This document shows positions 56,641 through 64,000 of a stretch of 64,000 nucleotides of DNA, one piece after another; position 1 is the stretch's first letter; every line of letters begins with the position of its first letter. Under the pieces are notes generated by a model. It did no database searches. It saw nothing but the letters and a program-made list of their open reading frames with translations, and was not told the origin of the DNA. Origin of the DNA: Sequoia sempervirens (lineage: Eukaryota > Streptophyta > Pinopsida > Cupressales > Cupressaceae); NCBI GenBank assembly GCA_007258455.2, contig VDFB02193867.1, positions 533,067,071 through 533,131,070 on the forward strand, given 5' to 3'. The position numbers were made by a program, and so were the translations under genes.

Positions 56641-56658
56641 TGGCACTAGAAGGAGGAC
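56641..56658 (+). other. Possible primer binding site of family G copy E
   Basis: The sequence tggcactagaaggaggac starts 18 bases after the LTR end. The TGG start fits a tRNA CCA end, but the gap is long and the tRNA cannot be named. Confidence 0.4.
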
Positions 56659-59600
56659 AAGCCTCACACTAGCTTGTTTGTTATCTTAATAAATTTCACA
56701 ATATTTCATTGCTTAAAATGCTATATCTCAGATCTTTTTAAATCACTGTTTTAAAGAGAAAAATCTATGCATTGACCTAACTTATCAAGCCTATTGCAAA
56801 TTGATGTTCTTCACATTTGCTAAATCTTGATTTGATTTGAAATACCTTTTCTAGGTTGTGCATATGAATGTTATTTTAAAATTATTTCTGGATTTTATGG
56901 ATTTGCGTAGCAAAAGAAGCTTGGCCTGAATATTTAATGATCAGCACTTTAAAAGTTTGCAATTTTTCTAACGTACTTGGTCTATACAAGTTTTTAGACT
57001 GCAAATTTAGCCTTATTATGTAAGCTATTAAATAGATGTTTCTTTTTTAAAAGAAATCTTTCAAGATAATGCCAGTGGCCAGTGGTAGTAAATGTATCTT
57101 GCCAATTTATTGTTTTAAAGCCTCGTTTAGTCGTTCAACTTCTACTCCCTTATTTTGTTTTGTTCCTCAAATGCACAACTGATCAAATTTTTCCTTCTCA
57201 GGAGTTAACTTTCGGTTGAAGTCTACTTGATGGATGTGTCCCGCCCAAGATTTAGCACTGGCAAGATCTCTATTTAGGCGGCAACTTTGTTTGACTCAAG
57301 AAAGTAGATGAGGTTTCTTGTACCTATATTAAACTCGCTGCTACACACAGGCCCAAAGAGTAGAACTATATTGTGGATACAACCATTTAGCGCTCTTGTT
57401 TCAATGTATCCCTATGGATAATTTATTATCATCTCTGTCCATTTGGGATCGAGCCATTCCAAACCACATAAGATCGAGTTATACATATTAAAGATCTACT
57501 CTTCCTGTCAATCTTCGGTGCCTGCCCTCTCTTACGTTTGTCATCTCAACTGGTCCATAGGTTGATTCCCAATTTCATCAGATAGCTAGTATTTAATAAA
57601 TGCTATCCATGAATCATGCCTACACTACAATCATTACATTTCATGTGACTACATCTTTGTGAACCATTCTGTCAAATAGTTAATCACACTACCCACCAAT
57701 GCACTCGGTCCTTGTGTGATTAGTCTTACTTCCTTTCAAAAGAGTCAGGCCCAGGGCAGTGTTTAATGCCTGTCCTTTCACAGTTTCTATCCATGTGTAT
57801 GTATAGGGTCCTTGAGTGAGTTGGCCAAGACATACTCCGATGGTAATCTGGCTATCAAATTAATGTTTATGGCAAGAAGTCTTGAATTTTTTGTTGTGAG
57901 TTGTCTGAAAATCTGTTGACAGATCCGAGCAGAGACACATCAAAAGTTGGCCATACCAAACTTGAATATCAGAATACAACTTGTATATATAATTTAGATC
58001 GATGCCCTCAATGGGTCCTACAGCCACCTCATGCCACCTCATGCAACTTGCAACTACTCACTAATATCCAACTCTTATGCAGCGTAGCCTCTAATCTGTT
58101 ATGTGTTTATGGTATCATCGGCCTCTATAAGATCCACTTAAGCGGGTTTTGAGATTTGTTGAGGGTGGGATTTGTCTTTCACAATAAATGGAAATCCACC
58201 ATTTCCTGCCCAACAATGACTAAATGTATTTTCCTTTAGGTGTGTGACTTATTTGTGAATGGGGTGTGGACACATGACACTTTGGAAAGTGAATGGTTTG
58301 TGTAGGAAATAACACGTAAGCTAGGAAAAAGGAAAGCACACACGTAGGTTCATTAAATATATTCTAAAAGAAATATGTGTTGTCCTCCATGCAAGATTAG
58401 ATTGAATCTTTATTTTCATCTTATTTATTATGTGTGATATGCTCATATTAGGGGCTAGTTTAAAATGCAAGTTGAGGAAAAGTTTGTTTTATTTAGCTTT
58501 CGGGTATTTGAAATCTCTCAACATCCTTAGTGGGGAAAAAGTGAGCATTTAAAACTTTTTGCAAATTAAAGATTTTGGGGGAAGGGTGATATTAAACATG
58601 AATTAAAAGTTGTATGTATCATGATCACAAATTTTCTGTGTGTGCACATATTTTTCATGTCTTGGTATATACATTGAAGCCAAAGGATAGATACAATCAT
58701 CACATCCTATAGGTATCCAATGCACTTTAAGTATGATTGTTTGGATAAAAAGACATCTTAATGTTCAAACTATGTTTAAAGTTAATGTATAGGAGATTTG
58801 GTGGGTCATCTTATTTCTGATAATTTTATGTTGATAGGTGAAGGTTAAAATCAAGCATTGGAGTTGGACAAAAATGAGGTAAAGCGAAGAAGGATAATGA
58901 AGGGCAACAAAGGTAGAAGAAGGAAAATGAAAGGAGGAGAAATGAAGATGGCATTTTGAGAAGATTAAAGTGTTTTTTAACACTTTAATGTTTGTTTTAA
59001 ACATTTTTCATGAAATCGTTATCTTATCATTCTTAGGACACTAATTTTCATTTGGTTTTAAAAAGATTTTTTCTATTTCTCCTTGCAAAGACTAAAACGA
59101 ACTTTAGGATCACAACTTACTAGATTTTGTTTCTTGGATTAACAATTGAAAAAAGTGTTTCTCATTCATCTTTTGGTGCTTAAAAAGAACTCACATTTTT
59201 CTTTGTGGATTTAAAAAGAACAAGTGCAAACTTTGCATTTCATGAAAGCTTACTTAAACTAAAGGCATCGAAAAAGGACGTATGTGCTTCTCTTGTGCTG
59301 TATAGCGACCTTGAGAATCAAAAGGCATTATTCATGAATTTAGGGTGAGATAAATCAATCTTCTCCACATTTTGATTTGGATTTAAAATTGAACAAGATC
59401 TTGTGTGAGTGTGAGTGGGTGCATTATCGTGTATATTCTCTCTCTTTGTTGTCATCAAAGATTGATCGAGTTACATATTTTGTCTTTACTCACTTTTGTT
59501 TATCCTAGAGGGCCTGCCTTGGGGAAAAAGTACTCACCCAAGGGAATGACTCAACCAGTAACACTCCAAAGCCAAGAGTATTTCCAGCTGGGATATAAAT

Positions 59601-60389
59601 GTGGATTTTGGAAGAAACACCAATATCGCGCGGTTGATTCTAACAAGATGGATCTGAAAGGGGACTCTTGCCATATGGGCCAATCTCCACGAACGTTAAG
59701 TCCTTATTATAACCCATGTGCTAGAATTTTCCAAAATCCTTAATCTATTTGTTGGTGCAAGAACGGTCATTGTAAAGCCGCCCCACACTTTTACGGTCTT
59801 TTAGTAGAAATGGAAAGCATGCCATGGGAGTTTCATGGGTGTTGATGCTTGGCTGCCCTGATTGACATTAATGAACCGTGGATGGGAGCCAGTGGGGTCA
59901 AGCATCTAACCATTTTCTAAAGATAAGCGTAGCTAGACTTGTCCAAGTGGGAATCCAACAAATATTGCCTTACACATCCATAGGGTTTGTAATTGTTCTT
60001 GGTTTGAAAACACGGTGCTTTAATCGAAAACATTGGAAAACCAACATTCAACATGAGCACCAAATCTCAAACCCTTTAGGAGAAGCAACTATCCTTGAAC
60101 AAATTCACATGTTATTGCTTGCCCTTGGGATTTATATCCTTAGAGGCTTCTAAAAATTTGGATTTCATCTGAGTTTGCTCCTACTAAGCTCAACACTAGG
60201 AAACCTTTCTCTTGATTTCCTCGATTTCTGCATAATGCATTTTGTGGGATGAAAGAAAATTAGGAAATTGGACATTCAATTTGAAAACTAAGCAAGAAGT
60301 GTGTTTGTGGTAAAAGCAATTCATTAACCAAGATTAACTCAAAGTGGACCCCACACATGTGCTTGTTTATCTTTTTATCATCTTTTGAG
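56659..60389. other. Leader or unrelated sequence between LTR E and the family G ORF
   Basis: No gene I can name. 57100-58150 has more balanced composition than the rest and might be old genic or element sequence, but frames are short and broken. The frames at 59405-59743 and 59878-60153 have mixed composition without a recognisable domain. It could be a 3.7 kb leader of the element or an older insertion in it. Confidence 0.45.
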
Positions 60390-63300
60390 CAAACATTGGT
60401 CTTTTGACTTGAATTACTCTTAGAGAAAGGCATGTTCTTCAATATCTTGGCATAGTAAACAAGTTATTCCTAGATTCATTTAGGATCAAAGTCAAACACT
60501 TCATCCAAATTCAAAACACTTATCAAAATCCATCCCACCGAATAGCTTTAGAGCTTTGGAAACATCATTCTAGACTTAGGTAAGTCATCAACATCAAAAT
60601 CACCTCATTTAGTTAGATGTATGGGAATGCATCCTTTCTCATACATTTAATTGAATTAGTAATCCTTTGAACAAGTTTATCCTAAGATCACATCTAACAT
60701 ATTAGGGTTTACAAGTCCATTATCCAAATCCAAATCAAAGAATCAAAATCAAGTCCTAAGTCTAGCATTGATACAAAGTCCCTAACCATTCAACACTCAT
60801 ATCATTTACACCTTTCATCCTTCATCTCGTCATTGGTCCTAAGAACCTTAGAGGTCACTTTTGCAACAAGGTCAAAATGCAAGATGAACATGGAATACAA
60901 ACTTGATCCATATATCATGAGTAATCCAAGTCAACTAAGCTATCAAATACTTACAACGTCGATTGATTATCGACATTCACATCTATACAAACTGTACATG
61001 GGATCATTACCTTGGAAAATGTCAATAGTACAACAAATGTGAGTATTCCCAAATCAAAGTTTGGGACACCTTTCCCAATGGTAGATTCAAATCTAATTCC
61101 AAACCTACAAATCCACCAACCGAAAAATCAATGCATGAGCCTTCAAACAAATAGCATCATCCCACCAAATAACTACATGCCAAATGAGAATGTACCAAGT
61201 ACAAGTTTTCCAAACAAGAATCCAACAAAATTTGCGATGGATACATTTGCAAATCATACGAATATTCCAAACATCAACAATGGTCAATTTCAACCCATCA
61301 TGCCAAAACTAAGTGTCATCCCAAATCATAACATTGTCCAAAATCAAACACAAGTACACACTCCAAATCTGCTTAAACAAAAGCCAAATCAACTATGTCA
61401 AGGGAGTCAAGATTGAAATCAAGAACAAATTTGGTGAGATCAAATTGCTACACTTACCAAAATAGTTGATTCATTGTGCCAAGAGACATCCCCACCACCA
61501 TTACCCATATCAACATCATTCCTTGGTTTAGGGCTTCCCCCTTTTACTAGCACCAATCACTCCATTCAAATCAATCCACCTAACACCAATCAAGCCATCA
61601 CATCAAATCCTTTAAATATACCATCGAAATCACACCAACAGATGGTATCTAATCAAATGACAACATCAATCCTGACAAATCAAAATTTGGTCCCCCAAAG
61701 ACCTATCACCTCGGTCATTCCAACCATTCCTATCACCTCGATCAAACCCATCATATCACAAACCACTATGATCACTGTATCTCAAGCACCCATCACTACA
61801 TCCAACATGATCCCAATTCCACCACCAGTATCACCAAAACCAAATGTAGCAAGACAATATAACATTGCGCTAAAATCTCACCATGCCTACCAAAAGGCCA
61901 TCCAACAATATCTAGCCATGCAACAAGCAACACAAGATCAACAAGTACAACAAGCCTCTCAAGCTTCCCAAGCCTCTCAAGCTACCCAACAAACACAAGC
62001 ACAAACATGAAAAATGATAACAATTATGGATAATGATGAACATTCAACCATTGGTAATAGCATTGACAATCTCCCCACCACAATTGTTGAAAGAAATGAT
62101 CAAGATCTATCCGTCAAAGAGCACATTGAAGATGTTTCTGTCTTGTTTGAAGACCAAATCAACACACATCAAGAGTCATTTTTCAATCATGATCAAAATC
62201 CACCAACAATACTCGACAATGATCCAATTCAAGAAGTGTCAACATTATTTGACCTTATGGTTGAAGACATTGGAAATCCCTCCACCACAATTGTTGAAAA
62301 TAATGATCAAGATCTAACCATCAATAAAGATGTTTTCACCTCATCCAATGAGGCATTGACCAATGATCATGTTGAAAATGTCTCTACATTACCTAATGAG
62401 TTAGAAGGCATATCTCAATAATTTATTCTAAAGCATGATCAATATCTCTCACCAAAGTCTAGCAATGGTCCTTTCCAAGACATATTAACATCCTTCAACC
62501 TCATGATTGCCGATATTGAAGGAATCTTCAATTCAACACTTGATCCTGATTCACTCAAAGATCAAGAAGATATTAAGCCACTTCCCATGCCTAATGAAGA
62601 TATCCAAGAACCATTTATAAGCATTCCATCCTTTGAAACTGACCCATATCAAGAACTTGATCCAAAGCATGATGAAATGAACTCCAAAATCATTCAAGAT
62701 CAAGAATTTGTATCTGCAAGATACTACAATGATCTAATGGACACTTTCCTATCTATACATAATGCACATATTCATCCATCTACCCATGAGATGCTTTCTA
62801 TGGATAGACACATAGATGATCTTCATTCAAAACATGATCCCTTTACTCCTGACATTATTACACAAAAAGAGTAGGTTGTTGATTCCTATAGTCAAACTGA
62901 ATTATCAACATCAAGATCAGATATACCCAAAATTTAGACTAAAGACATCATGTATGAAGATATCCAACATTATCCACTCAAGGAAACAAGTTAGATAGAA
63001 CAGGATATTCCAGAGTTAGCAGAGCAGCAAATCAAACTAACGTCATCTACGATGGCTATCTATCAAAGAACGCTTATCGAACAAGACATCTTAGAATAGG
63101 TAGAATCAAAGCAGAAAGGTACTACTACCACAATACTGGGGGCAACTTTGTCTCAAGCAAATGTCAACATAGGGAGCATGAAGAATCCTTATGATGAAAT
63201 CGATGCCAATACTACAACCAGTCACATCATGAATCTTCATCCACCCATCACCCCATCCACGAATTGGGACCAACATCAAAGGAAATATTTGAATCAAAGT

Positions 63301-64000
63301 ACGAAGAATGTTATCAAAGCAAAAGAAGCTGAGAAGCATAATGGAAAAATCAAATACAAAAGGATACCAAAGAATACAAAGAAAGATCATCCCTATCAAA
63401 CTCCATCAGTCAAAGAAACTATGGGGCAAAATAAAAATGGAAAAGTATCCAACAAAAATGTCCACAAGAAAAAAAGAAGGCTTTTCAAGTGACGTACAAA
63501 GTGTATCAAGCAGCTGGTCCTAATTCCATTCACACTTCTGTATCCACCCATCATTGCTCATCTTCCCAAGTTTGGAGAGTCAAAGGCTCCAAATTGTCAA
63601 CCAATCAATCTCTTATCCCTAAACACACTCCATCCATGCCTCCCCACATGATATCCAATTCTCACATTGACCATGTATTGGCAACAACCCTTCATCATAA
63701 GGATTCTAAAGGCACTCTATCGCGATGTATGCATAAAGACAAAGTTAACCCCGATATCAATGAAGTAGATCAAGAATACCAAAAGTTGCATTCAAGTGCA
63801 TGTATCTTAGCAAATAAACTTCTTCAAGCAGGATGCTGATGGCACATTATGACAAAAGCATCTACATCAACACCACTAGGTGGGTCAGCATGAATCTTTC
63901 GAAAAAATTAAAAAAAAAAAAGAGAAAAAAAAAATCAAAAAAATGATTGAAAATAGTAAAGAGAAAAAAATCATCCTCTAGTGAAAACCACTATGGTGGC
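60390..64000 (+). mobile_element. Family G internal region, copy C, running off the window
   Basis: It matches 24561-27275 from its left end and, on the other strand, 17930-16270 toward its right end, so this copy links the two partial ones and shows the full ORF. An A-rich run at 63900-63970 (aaaaaaagagaaaaaaaaa) and tcctctagtgaaaaccac match 16370-16330 in copy A, so the window ends just past the ORF. Confidence 0.78.
60890..63890 (+). pseudogene. Family G long ORF, most complete copy (C)
   Basis: The ATG at 60890 (MEYKLDPYIMSNPSQLSYQ) opens a frame that shifts once near 61020, then stays in one frame to about 63480 with stops at 61414, 62008, 62419, 62872 and a few more, and shifts again before SRSTP-type C-terminal words end near 63890. 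Total about 1,000 codons. In order: an Asn/Pro-rich N-terminal third; a Pro/Thr-rich part with a Gln/Ala/Ser run (61930-62010); an acidic middle with DLMVEDIGNPSTT and IADIEGIFNSTLDPDSLKDQ; a Lys-rich basic block (63300-63490, ending KNVHKKKRRLFK); and a tail TYKVYQAAGPNSIHTSVS ending near PLGGSA. No known domain recognised; it is gag-like only by position and its basic C-terminal block. Confidence 0.7.

Noticed and set aside
1..64000. tRNA, rRNA, CRISPR or bacterial-type operon signals
   Set aside because: None seen on either strand; every strong signal is a plant retroelement or plant gene fragment.

Overview
The window looks like intergenic DNA from a large, repeat-rich seed-plant genome. 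It is AT-rich, carries plant-type Copia and Gypsy LTR retrotransposons at various stages of decay, and has TATA-box LTR promoters, nested insertions and a single recognisable fragment of a plant AP2-family gene. A gymnosperm is plausible from the repeat density and long gene-free stretches, but this is weak inference. There are no prokaryotic features, no tRNA, rRNA or CRISPR signals, and no intact host gene.

Layout. (1) 1-5521: a decayed Ty1/Copia element cut at its left LTR by the window edge, with gag, protease, integrase, RT and RNase H in order, broken by about ten stops and at least one frameshift. (2) 5522-9178: AT-rich intergenic DNA with a short tandem duplication and a possible minus-strand protein remnant. 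(3) 9179-21231: a pair of 3.3 kb direct repeats flanking a leftward, 5'-truncated copy of an LTR element here called family G. Family G has LTRs of about 0.97 kb and a long Gln/Asn/Pro-rich ORF, with no pol visible. (4) 21232-22779: a spacer holding an AP2-domain first-exon fragment. (5) 22780-30541: more family G pieces in clashing orientations. (6) 32661-54675: an old gag-bearing LTR element split by a 15 kb Ty3/Gypsy element at 35496-50450. (7) 55650-64000: another family G copy, with its LTR at 55650-56622 and its long ORF at 60890-63890, running off the window.

The most interesting object is the Gypsy element at 35496-50450. It reads LTR, PBS, gag, protease, an extra archaeal-type RNase H, RT, the original and degenerate RNase H, and integrase. 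After pol comes an antisense ORF of 214 codons with its own TATA box. A second, very long sense ORF of about 1,400 codons follows, ending in a proline-rich linker and a long coiled coil. The layout fits the Tat-type Gypsy lineage, which is known to carry extra 3' ORFs. The two accessory ORFs appear to diverge from a shared 0.56 kb intergenic promoter region.

All elements here are dead copies: nearly every ORF has premature stops, many of them explicable as C-to-T or G-to-A changes at CAA, CAG or TGG codons. All coordinates and identities were judged by eye, with no alignment or database search.
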